Of a stretch of DNA of 64,000 bases, positions 31,701 to 43,700 are shown one piece after another. This stretch comes from Alligator mississippiensis. Taxonomy: Eukaryota > Chordata > Crocodylia > Alligatoridae. Below the pieces are notes generated by a model that did no database searches, was not told the DNA's origin, and saw only the letters and a list, made by a program, of their open reading frames with translations. The stretch lies in contig NC_081836.1 in assembly GCF_030867095.1 (NCBI RefSeq), positions 30,082,338-30,146,337 on the forward strand, given 5' to 3'. Position 1 is the first letter of the stretch; every line of letters starts with the position of its first letter. Position numbers and translations under genes: made by a program.

Positions 31701-34700
31701 CCAGTCCAGGGCACAGCAACAGGGAAGCAAGTGCTACACCAACACCAGGGGCCACCAGCCACAGCCAGAAACACATCCACCCATCTGCCACCTGGCTTTC
31801 CATCCATTTACCCATCACTTGGGTTTCCCTTCTGGATGCTTACCCTCCCCACTTCACGCCCTACTGGGGAATACCCTCTGCAAGATGCACACTCTCCCAT
31901 GCAATGGGCATGACCGCACACACAAAACACATTCATGCTGACACCTGCTGTCAAGTGCTCTCTACTTGCGCTTTGTACAGACAGGCTTACAAAGCTCTGC
32001 TTGAAACAGTGAGGTGTCCTGAGAGACAGGAAGGTCTTCAAGCCATGGCACAGAGACCCCACAGGGAGCTGTGTCACCTTCCCAGCCTGCATAGTCAGCC
32101 AGCTGCAGGGTTCCTCACAACTGGCTTCTCCCGAGTCATGGCTGTCAGTGCCTCATATAGGTCCATCGTCCAGAAGCAACACAGGCCATATCTCACACAC
32201 ACACCCACACACACCAGCAGTCTCCCACCGCTTACTGCAAGCTCAGGCATTTGCAGTTGTGGGCTCTTGAAAGCACAGACAGCGATATCCCCAAGAACAA
32301 GCATTCATGGACAGACCACAAGGTTTGCACAGACTTCAATGGGGCCCCCCTTTCAACAGGCATATGGCCCTCCCCTTTCAGGGCCCGTGCATCCTTAGAG
32401 GCTGCCCCTGAGCTCCCAAAGAGCAGCCAACCCTAGCAATCAGCAGGAGAAGTTGCTGTCTCTTGAATTCCCTATCCAGCAACCTGGCTGACCTAGAGCT
32501 GCCAGACCCAAGACACTGGGAAGCCCTTTGAGTCAAAGGGCTGACAGGTCTGGGAGGAGCAGGAGGCCAGGCACAGACCAAGAGATGGATGGATGCTTCT
32601 CTACTGAGCCAGCCTGCCTCACAGGATGCTGAGGGCTGTGGATGGGGGCTGTGTTGTTAGTAGCATTACAGGGAAGTGAGACTGTTAAGCACTACCCCAG
32701 AAGGCTGATGGGGAAAGAAGGTACCAGCAAACTTCCCAGCTATCATCTGCTCAGCCCTGATATCTCTGTTGGGTAGAGACCATTGGCCACTAAGTAGAGC
32801 CTGTGAAGGAAGCTCTTTGTGGTCCATTGGTAATTCTAGCAACCTCAAGATGCTTGGCCTGTGCCGCTCATGGGGTGCCCAATGGTAGGAGGGTCATGTC
32901 AATCCAAGCAGGCGATGGCGTAAAGAATGGTGCCCCCAGTTAGTCCAATCTCAGTCATTCCCAGCGGAGCTGCCGTAGAGGAGGGTGGAAGAGCTCTGGC
33001 AGCAGAGGAAGCCTGCAGTCACATCAGCTGGCACTGGGAGCACGCACCCCAGGGTTTCCTCTGAGGTTCTGCAGGCGATGAATGCAGCCGCCTGGCTGAG
33101 CTGCTTGTTGGCTCAGCCACAGCCTCACCTAATGGGGGAGGAGCTGTGTGGGAGCACAGCAACAGCTACTCCAGGCCTAGCTTCTCCTTTGTAGTAGCAG
33201 TAGCTGCTTCCTTTGGTTTCCCCATTGATGAAGCTGATCCCCTGGTTGTCAGTATGCTTCATGGTCTGCTCCTGGGCTCAGATGCACCAAAACCTTTGCC
33301 AAGTGGGTTCTGCTCTGCCCTTTTCTCCAAGAGATTCCCTCGCTCCATCCCTGCCCCCTTCCCCTGGGCAACACTGAGCACATGGTCTGCTGAGGATCCT
33401 CTCATGCAACCAGCCCTGGCTACCAGCTGATGTGCAGGTAAGGGCAAAGGCTGCTTCAGGTTCCGCCCAGAGTCCTGGACAGCAGTTGCTGGCCTGGGGC
33501 TGCCATGATGGTTTGGGCAGCAACACCCTCACAGGGAAAATGTCAAGTACAGTTGTGAATCCTGGGAGGAGCTGGGTGCTAGCTGGCCTGGCTGGACGCA
33601 AAGGCTGATGGACGTGGGCTGTGTGGTTTCCCTGTACACCCATCTCCAGGAGATGGGATTTTCAGGAGCTGGGCCTTCGTAGATGGCCCAGCAAGCTAGT
33701 GCTTCACTTCATGTCACTGCTGCTGCTATGGGCCAGCAGGGGGCAGCAGTGCCCAACACACAGCTGGCCTGGAGACCTGGTCCACAGCCCTGGCCCCACA
33801 CAGACTAGATGGGAGGGGAGGAGCTGTCAGCACTCTATGTCTTCTTGTCCTCTGTTTGACAGACACTTCCTCTCTGCTTCCCCAGGCTCAGTCATGCCTC
33901 TCAGAATGTGAGCTTGAATCGCCTCCTGGTGCCAGCATTTCTGGACGATGCCAATGACGTGTGGGGCGAGAATCCTTCCAGCCATCACCATGATCTGGAT
34001 CCATCTGCACCAGTTGAAGAGGAGCCATGTGCTCCATCTCTAATGTCAGCACAGCCCAGCTTCATGGTCCTTGCTGGGCAGCAGAGCAAGGCTGCAGAGC
34101 CACTTGGCTGTGAGCTGATGCCATTCTCACCCTGGCCCTGTCTCCTGCCCCGTGCCCCTGAACCAGACTCCAAGGCCAGTACCTCAGCAAAGACAGTGAT
34201 TGCAGGGCAGCCCTGCACTGTGCAGAGCGCCCAGCCCACCCATGTGTCTAGGTCCCCAGGATGTGCAGCGAAGGGTCAGTGGCAGTGAGAGAGGCCATGT
34301 GCAAGCAGAGCCAAGCAGGAAGTGGAGGGTGCTTGTGGACAGATGGGGTGGAAGTGCTGGGGTGCGCAGCAGCAGGAGGCAAAGCCAGAACAGCAGTGAG
34401 CAGGGGTGGGGGTGTGGGGGGTAGGGTTAGTGGGGTTAGCAGCAGGAGATGGAGCTCTGCCTGCAGATGATCTTGCCTAAGCATTTCAGCTTGCAGCTAT
34501 CTCTTGCAGAGAAGGTGGAATGCATCCTTAAAGGGCCAGCACACTCCTGCAGAGGCAGGAGGGGGGCTGCTTGGTGTCTGTGCTGTCTTCTTGCAGGAAG
34601 TCCATTAATTCCTTCCCAACACCCGCTGTGTGTGCAGGGGCCAAATTCAGCCCTAGTGTAAGTGGGCTAGCAAAGTCAACAGGAATTATCCTTCCTAGGC

Positions 34701-37700
34701 CAAATTCAGCCCTGGAGTGAATGCCAGCCTTCGATGGGGAACCTGATCCCTGGTTGGGCTGGACATATTCACAATGCCTTGAGCCTAGGAGGCAGCAGCC
34801 CTACTGGAGCCCTTATGCACTGCCTGACTCCCAGGGTGCATGAGGAGTGCCAGGGCCCCTGGCATGGGCAGTTCTGTTCCACATGCCTTCCCTACACATG
34901 AAGAATGGTCACCCTGGCACTCTGCCCTTACTAGACAGCACCAATCCCAGAGCAAAAGGCAGTGCAGTGTGGGCATGGGATACCCTCCTGCTCCTCCAGC
35001 CTGGGGGGAAGTGTGTCTGTTTGGTGAAGGGAAGGGGGTGACTCTTTAACCCCTGGAGCCCATGTGCCAGACTGTCCCTATAACTGGGAAAGAGAGGGTC
35101 CATTGAAGTACATCCAGGTGTTGTAACCAGCACAGACCCACAGCAAGGACCTGGGAACGGGGAAGCAGGGGCATGTTCCCTAGTAGAGCCTGGGGGGGAG
35201 GAGGGGCATCTCCCACCATCCTGGTGCTTAGCTTTGTTGCCCCCCCACAAGAGGAGCAGTACTGCAGGCCACTTACCGCACCACTCGTCTACCCAGGCGA
35301 ATGCCTGTCGGTGTCCTATCAACAGGATGTCCCGGATCACCTGCAAGCCGCAGCACAGTTAGAGCCCTGGCATGCAGCAGAGTGCTCTCCCCTCCCCTCC
35401 CTTTGGCTCTACATGCACCCTCTAGGTAGAATGGGCAGTTATGGAGCTGATTGGGGCCCTCCCAAGAGATGGCATCTGCATGCCATATCCTAGTGCCCAG
35501 CATATGCCTTTTCTCAGAGCGCAGGGCTGGAGAGGCATCTGTGGGGTGGGAACACTGAGTTAGACCTACCCTCAATGAAGAACATGGCACAAGCCCAGGC
35601 CACATACTTTTCTTCAGTTCCCACTTACCAGGAGCCAGCAGGGCCTTCCACCTCTCCAGAAGGTCCCCACCTAAGCCTGGTGGGAGTCTTTACAGGCAGC
35701 CCTGCCCGACACCCCAGCTCCCAGGGAAATGGAGGTGCTCTACTCCAAAGCGTCCTGGATTTTCATAGATTTCATAGACATTAGGGCTGCAAGGGACCTT
35801 GAAGATCATCAAGTCCAGCCCCCTGCCCCAGGGGCAGGAAGTCAGCTAGGGTCAAAAGATCCCAGCAAGATAGACATCCAATCATTTCTTGAATGAGTCC
35901 AGAGTAGGTGCCTGCACCACTTCTGGAGGGAGTCTATTCCAGGCCTTGGGGGCTCAGACAGTAAAGAAGTTTTTCCTTATGTCCAGCCTAAAATGGTCAT
36001 GGAGGAGTTTATGACCGTTAGTCCTTGTTATCCCTTGGGGCGCTCTGGTGAACAGATGCTCCCCCAGATCCTGATGCACACCCCTTACATACTTATAGGC
36101 AGCCACCAGGTCACCCGAGCCTGTGCTTTTCCAGGCTGAAGAGTCCCATGGCTCTCAGCCTTTCATCATAAGACCTATTCTCTTGCCCTCTGATCATGTG
36201 CGTGGCTCTCCTCTGGACTCTCTCAAACTTCTCGACATCCTTCTTGAATTGTGGAGCCCAGAATTGGATGCAGTACTCCAGCTGCGGCCTCACCAAGGCT
36301 GAGTACAGCAGGAGGATGACATCCTGAGATCTACCTGAGAAGCATCTATGGATGCAAGCCATAGTTTTGTTTGCTTTACCAGCTGTGACATCGCATTGGT
36401 GGCTCACGTTCATCTTGTGGTCAATCATGACCCCCAAGTCTCTTTCAGCCATGGTGCTAGCAAGCGTAGCACTGCCAAGCCTATGAGCATGCTGCAGGTT
36501 TTTTTTCCACAAGGTGGAGTACCAAGGTGGATGAAGAGATTCTACACTGTCCCCAAGCACAGGGCTTAGAAGGGGCTTTCAATAGGCCAAACTACACAGC
36601 CTGGAGGAGTCTGTAAAGCTTGACTGGGCCTGGGTGACTGACTGGGTTATTTATACAGGGCTTTCTAGCTTAGAACACTTCAGAAAGTGGTTTACAGGCT
36701 CTACTGAATACGTGTCACATTGCACTGCTGAAATGCAGCCACAGCAAGGGTGGAACAGGGCAGCTATTTAGCACACAGACATTACTGTAACCACATGAAC
36801 TGCACAGGGTTTTTTAAAGGCAGGGGAAGCATCATTGGCCTGAGCTAGAATTTGGTCCAGACAATGGATCAAATGCCAGCATCCAATGCCAGGTGTGTAC
36901 CTGTGACTGGGGGCTCTGTTGTATGTCCCACCATAGGGGCTATCGCTCTTCGTATTCAATAAGAAATTAAAACCAAAATGCATCCAGCATAAAATGCTGT
37001 TGCCATGTACTTTCCTGTTATGCCATAAATAAGCAGTGGGCATGCACAACTTCGCATCTGTAGCATCATGCCATGGGTAACTGCAAGAGCAGGACAGTGC
37101 TCCCATCCCCCTGCTCCAGAAGGAGCTAAAGGAGGATCTCCGTGCAGCAGTAGCAGTATGGGGGCTATGACCTGCGATGGGACAGCTCTGATCGCCTACA
37201 GTAGATGGCAGTGGCACGCATGTCACTTGAGGTGCGGGCAGACATAACACTTGAACCATTCCAAGAATGTCACCAATTGGAAACTGGCTCACATTTGTCC
37301 TTGGTTAAAGCCAAGGACAAATGTCCAGTCACATGTCCAGTCCTAACAGTTCTAAGCAGAGTGGTCACTTCTGAAGTACTGCAGTGCTGTGGACCCACCA
37401 TCTGGGAGTAGTAGTGAGTATCCAGTCCAGCTGAAGTTTTCTGCTCTCTCTTCTCACTGGGCGCAGCTACACAAGACGCTACATTGCCATAGCAATGAGC
37501 TATGGTGACGTAACTTGTCGCTACAGTGCTGTAATGTTGATGGGCACTAACCATGCTGCTGCTGCTGCTGCTACTGCACAGTAGCAATGAGCTACTGTGC
37601 AGTAGGGTCAGAAACAACTGATGTGCTGCCAGGACTGTGTAGTACCAACTGTACAGTGGGGCACACGTGTAGACATGCCCACTGAGTTTAAAACCCATTC

Positions 37701-40700
37701 CTGCACTTTACCGAGCTCTGTGTACAATGGGGCTCTGACTAGGAGTGCCTAGGTGTGCCAGTAGGATTGGTATGGGGGCTGCCTGGACTCCTGCCTGGGA
37801 GCTCCAGGGGCTGTGTAAGGACTCCCCTGCCACCAATGGAAGAAAACTGACCAGCTCTTTAAAAGCAGCAGAAAGCTGCCCTGAGCCTCCAGTCAGGGGA
37901 CCTGCAGTCAAGTGCAAGTAACACAGGACATGGCAGTAGAGTTCTGGCTGTGTACCAGAGTTGCCAGTTGCCTGGAGAAGATTGGGCTGGCAGGGAGGGG
38001 TGTGAGCAGTGGGGCGGTGTGGGATGCCTGGAGGACTGGCCAGACATTAGTCATGAAAAGCCTGGTGTCTGCAGATAACACTGAACTGGTTCATGGAAAA
38101 CTGCTTCAAAACAGTACTTGTTAATCCAAGTAGGTTTTTGAGATGGTTCAGGAGGTTTAAAATGTTCTGAACTGGCTCATATGTCTGGGCAATTGCAGTA
38201 CAAATCTCATTTAAACCATCCAACCATAGAAAAGTAGGGCTGGAAAGGACCTCAGGAGGTCGTCTAGTTCAACCCTCTGCTCAAACAGGACCATCCCCAA
38301 CTAGATAATCCCAGCCAGGGCTTTTTCAAACAGGGCCTTAAAAACTTCCAAGGATGGAGATTCCACCACCTCATTGGGTAAACTGTTCCAGTGTTTTACT
38401 ACCCTCCAAGTGAGAAAGTTTTTCCTAATATCCAACCTAAAGCTCCCTTGCTGCAAAACTTGACCATTGCTCCTTGTTCCATCGTCTGTCACCACTGAGA
38501 AGTCTAGCTCCAGTCCAAGTGTTATATCTGTCTGCGCTCTCTCTCACACACTCTCTCTCTAACCAACTCATGACAATAGAGTAACAAACCACTTCATTTC
38601 AGTAGCCACAGTCAGCAAGACGCATTGGAAGTTACTGCCTGCTCGGGTCTCTGGTCCTGACTAAGGGCTGGCATGTTCCCAGCTAGCTGTAGGGCTCTGG
38701 GGTGTTTCCTGCAGCTTGTAAATGGGCATGTGGGCTTCCCCCACATGTTGAGTCCCTGGCTGTCATGGGGGCAGCTCCTTCCTAGAAGCATGTATTATGG
38801 TTACCAGGGGAACCAGGAGGTTTCCTCTCCTTGGAGGGGCAGAGGTGCCCCCTCACCTTGTGAACAAATTGCTCCACTCGTGTCTGCAGCCCCCACACCT
38901 CAAACTTGACGGTGACCAGTTTGTAGGAGCACATGACGGGCTTGGTGTGCTCCCGCCAGCCTTCTCGCAAGGGCCCGCGGCCTGTCTTCACTGAACTGAA
39001 GTATCGTGGGTCCTACACGGAGAAAGAGAAAGGAGCAGGCAGGTCAGTGTGCCAAGGACAAGGAAAGAGGACCAGCCATGCCGTTGACCAAGCCCCAATC
39101 CAGACTTCACCTCCCACTGCTAACAGCTGTGCCAGGAATGGCACAGCACACTGATATGAGACAAACCTGGCAGTGGGGTGGGTGGATTTGGGTGCATGAG
39201 CGGGTGGGAGGAAGACAGGCCAAGAGTGTGCAGGCAGGTGTGGGGCTGGGTGGCTGTGACTAGGCAGATGGGCAGGGGCAGGCGCACAGACATGTATGGG
39301 CACTGGCAGACAGTTGGTGTCAGGTTGGCCATCTTGGGTGGGCACAGGCAGATGCGTGGGTCCCAGGGACAGGGTCAACGGGATTGTGTTTTCTCCTGTC
39401 AGCAACATTACCTCCAGGGACCGGTAGTAGCGCTCGGGAATCTCATCGAAGGCAATATCCAGGAATGAAACTTCATGGTCTCCCAGGATTTTATCGCTGT
39501 GGAAGATCTGCAGAGGGAAGGGCCCAATGAGACCCACAGCCAGTCACCAACATCCTCCCCAGGCCAGCCAATGCCAGTGGGGAAATGGCTTTGTATGCCC
39601 GGCCAAGGGCCTCCCTGCACTGGAACAGCAGCATCTGTAAACTGCAACAAGTCCATGAAAAGATCCATTTACTGCTGCTGCCACCCGAGCAAGGAACCTG
39701 GGCTGAGTGCATACAGGCATCCCCTCTGGCATCGGATGGGGGTCAGTGGACTGTGGCCTAGGTTGCTTGCCTGGGCAAGGGGGTTGCAGGCTCAGGAGAT
39801 ATCGTGCCCCTCCCAGCTAGCCTGGATCAACTCCCACCTGGTGGCAAGGGGCCATAGCTCCCCTCAGGTCACTGGTGGCGGGGATGGTGCCCATGCAACA
39901 GGGAAAGAACAGGAGGCTAATCTCTCTCCACAGCACCACCCTCAGCAGGATGGGCAGAGGCAGCAGGTGGGGATGGGGGAGGGAGTGGCCTGTGCCAAGG
40001 GAATGCAAGCGAGAGGCAAGGAGCGGGTGGGGGGGACTTACATTCTCGCTGTCTCCGCAGTTATCCTCATACTTGGTCTCTATGTAAATGGAGAACTTAG
40101 GCAGGAAAGAGCACTGCAGAAAGAGCACAGGCCGTCAGCTCTGGCCCAGCCTGGCTGCCCCACTAAAGACCAAGGACTTGGTGGGCCCGGAGCAGCATCC
40201 AGTCCTGACTGGCTCCCCAGCCCCAGACACTGAAGTATCTCATTGATCAGGTCCAGACTTAGCAGTTTCCCCCACTACCCAGCTCTGTCAGCCTGTCTCT
40301 GCCCTGGAGGATGCTGACAAGCAAGGAGTCCACAGGCACATGTGGGAAGGGGAACCACAGCACAAAGTAATCCCTTATGCCTCCCTTTTCCTTGGGGGCC
40401 CCACCTGAGAGTAAAAGCTTCCACACAGCATTTGGTGTGGAAGGAGTCAGCCATGCTCTTCATGATGGAGAGGACCCATGGGGGCCTGTGTTCAGGACTG
40501 GGTGGGTGGTGTGGCAAGGTGGGCTGTGGGCAGTTAATTATTTTCACTGAAGAAGGGATAAGCTGTTAGCAGGGGCTGAGTCCAGCTGTGAGCAGGGGCC
40601 ACAAGCCTCTGAGCCTCTTCAGGCATCACAGCACCAGGGGCAGCAGTGCCTGTCATCACCTTCCCCTTAATGCCCTTCTGCAGCCCATGCCTAGGGCTGT

Positions 40701-43700
40701 GGCAGGGCCAGAATGGGGTTCCATTGCCAGTCTTGCCCAGTCTGGTTCCAGCTGTGGAGCAGGCTGGGAGGGTGATGAATGGAGAGCTGAACAACTGCCT
40801 GACGCAGCCAGTCCTTACCGTGTACTCTGAGCCGGCAGCACAGCGAATCCAGGAAGCGCCAGGGTGGGTGAGGGCGGCAGGGAGAAAGGGGGAAAGGATG
40901 ATGAGTCAGAGGAACCATTATTGCATCTACACAGCCAAGCGCTCCTGAGTGGTTCCAATCAGCTGGACAATGAGGTGGCTCCATTGCCATGGCCAGCCGA
41001 GGAGGAGGGACACACGAGCACTGCCAGCCCTGCTCACCTCAATGGGGCCAGGGCCAGCACGAGTTTGGCTGTCAGGGTGAGTTGTGCCAAGGGAGCTGGC
41101 TCCTAGCTCGATGCTTAGGACTCCGCAGCATGCAGATGCTGGTGGGATGAGCTGACTGAGGAACAGGCCTTAAGAGAGGAGCTTGGCTCTGCCTGGGCAG
41201 GACAGGGTCAACTGAGGTGTGGAGCTTGGGCAAGTTGCCTGCCAGACACTGAGCCCACTTGTTGGGCTTTGGGCTCTGCCTCAGGGCTGTGGCTCTTTTG
41301 GGCCCTTGGGGGCCTTTTGCTGTGCCTTGTGCCCTCCTCCCAGGTCCTGTGCTGGGGGAGTCTGTGTGGGTGGCAGTGAAGTGCAGCTTGTCATGTGCCA
41401 GGGCCCAGTTCACACATGGGGTGGGGGTCACCAGAAAAGTTAGACTGACCAGGCAGTGTTGGTGACACCCCCGGAGTGCCTGCTTCCTGGGGACAGGGCC
41501 CACAAAGAGAATCACTTTGTCTTCATGCCCATCAGGGTGAGATCCCTGAGACTGCTCCTGTCTTCCCCTCTGCTGGCATCTTACTCCCTCCCTGGAACAA
41601 CCTGATGGAGAGGCAGGGCTACAGGAGATCTGGGCTCCAAGCAGTGCCTGGTTAGGGAAGGGGAGAAGACTGGTGCTCCCAGCCCAGCACAAGGTTCAGA
41701 GGCCACATGGGAGTGCAGCTGGAGCTGGGCAGAAGGAGGGCGCCTTACCTGTAATGGTGTAGGGATAGTAGTTCCAGGCCTTCTCCGTGATGTAGAATAT
41801 GCGGGGAGTCACAGCGCGGGCCCAGCTGGGCAGTTTGCTGGGGAGGTGCAGAATAAGGGGCTCCAGTCACCACCCACTGGATTTCTGTCTTGTGTACCTC
41901 AACACTGACCAGTCACCCTTAGGACCAACTTCTCCACAGCGCAGGTACGAAGCAGGTGGACCCCTCCTTCAGCCTGCCTCAGCCCTGAGTGGGAGTGGCT
42001 GCTTCTGGCAGGAGGGAGAAGAGTGCCCTCCAGGGCCAAAGCCAAGCTTGAGACACAGTGCTACCACCCCTGCATCAGGGCCTGGGCATCAGCTCCCTAG
42101 CCCTGCAGTCCCCAAATTGCCAGCGTCCTTCCAGCTGCCTGCATGCCCAGGATATACCTGTACCCCCAGCATCACTCCCTGAGTGCCACACCCTCCCTGG
42201 TCCTCCACTGCTGTGCTCTCCCAACCAGTCTCCATCTCCATGCCCCACAAGGCACCCAGACCTACACCCTTCCCCTTGCTCATCCCCCACTTGCAGCCCT
42301 CACACTCTAGCAACCCTAAGAGCTGATCCTGCTCCCACAGCAGCCATGGGAAGCTGTGCTCTTGGTTAAGAAAAGCAAGTTAAGAACCACAGGCTGGAAC
42401 AGGTACTGCTTCTGCTCCCAGCCCCTCAGATCCCCCCCGCTGTCATGGTAAGGAGAGGACACTGGCATATGGATGCACTGAAGGGCACAGACCCTCTGCA
42501 CCAAGGAAGGAGCATCAGTGAAAGCTACCTGCCAGCAGGCAGGCAGCAGCTGGGCTCACTCCAGCCCACTCCACAGGGGCTGGAAATGAGCTGCCAGCTC
42601 TTGCTTTCCTCTGGCCGTGACAGCTGTTCCTCACCCAATCGGAGGGGAGCTCGGGGGGAGGGGAGAGACAAGGGGATTTTTGATTAATCTTCAGCCTCTA
42701 TAAATAGCATCCCCGAGAGGAGAATCGTGAGTGCCTCGGCTAAAAATATCCTGGCTGGCGCTGGCAGTCCCCCTGCTGAGTGCACAGCCCAGTAACGTGC
42801 TGCAGTGAGATGGAGCCATGCTGCTAGGGCTGCCTCGCTGATATGCACTGTCCATCACACCTTTCCACCTGCTGGGCACTGGGGGTGGGAATACAGAACA
42901 GGCCTCAGTTCTCCCCTCTGAGAGCCATGCATGTGAATAAGCAATCATCAAGGAGAGAATGGGACAGCTGGGCTGCAGCAGGGGAAAGGGAGGTGCAGGA
43001 CAGGCAGCAGCCAAGGGATCAAGGGGCAGCAAGGGGACAGGTAGTGAAACAGATGCAAAGGCCACTCCTGCATTAGGTCTGTCCTCAGCAAGGGGCAACC
43101 GGTTACTGCACAGCACATGGACAGAGGAACACATACCCCAGTGTAAATGACCTCAGCTTTGCATACAGGAAGGGGTCAGGAATGGACAGACTGGCAGTTC
43201 TCCTGGGGTAGGTCACACAGCAGGCAACCTTTAAAGACTTTCCAGTAGGTAGGGGGAGAACAAGTCATAGTCTTTTCACCTTTATTCCTGATTCCCCTGG
43301 GATGGATGCAGGCAGGAGCCAAACAAACCTGTGCTGCATGCACCAGTAGTGTTTCACCCCTGATTCTTTCAGGTCTAATTCTCCACTGGACTAAGCAGCT
43401 GCTCCAGTTTGAGGCTTAGATTATCTGCCCACTACTCTTCCACTTGATGCAACCCCTGTCTGCCCAGGGCCATGGTGAAGCACTCTGTGGACAGAGCCCC
43501 TTTCAGCCCTAGTGATGATGGGGCTGAAGCTTTGAATAGTCCTGGCCTCAGGCTGGCTCGATCTACACCACAAGGAACCTGTCTACATTGCAGCTAGCAC
43601 TGGGGATGTGAGAGTTCCCTGACTCAGCTGTAAGATTCCCCCTAGAAACAAAAGGGGACAAAACCGTGGGCCCCCTTAGGAGCTGACAGCCACAGAATCA

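Larger units (their letters stand above)
28751..35276 (-). other. PITP intron 8
   Basis: 6.5 kb. Apart from a CA run and the 16-bp repeat pair I see no element or exon. Chance frames, including one of 236 codons on the plus strand at 31688-32398, look like composition noise. Confidence 0.6.

Noticed and set aside
31688-32398. 236-codon plus-strand open frame in PITP intron 8
   Set aside because: Low-complexity His/Ser/Pro peptide, no domain, no splice or promoter context.
33908-34288. 126-codon plus-strand frame (starts MSLNRLLVPAFLDDANDVW)
   Set aside because: Looks more protein-like than most chance frames but matches no family I know and has neither splice partner nor promoter; not enough to call a gene.
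36768-37292. 174-codon minus-strand frame
   Set aside because: No domain, and it runs to the edge of a MITE; composition noise.
39475-40233. 252-codon plus-strand open frame
   Set aside because: Antisense to PITP exons 5 and 6, which explain the sequence; the frame is a shadow.
42699-42709. Perfect TATAAATAG on the plus strand
   Set aside because: No plus-strand exon follows and the host gene runs the other way; treated as a chance match.
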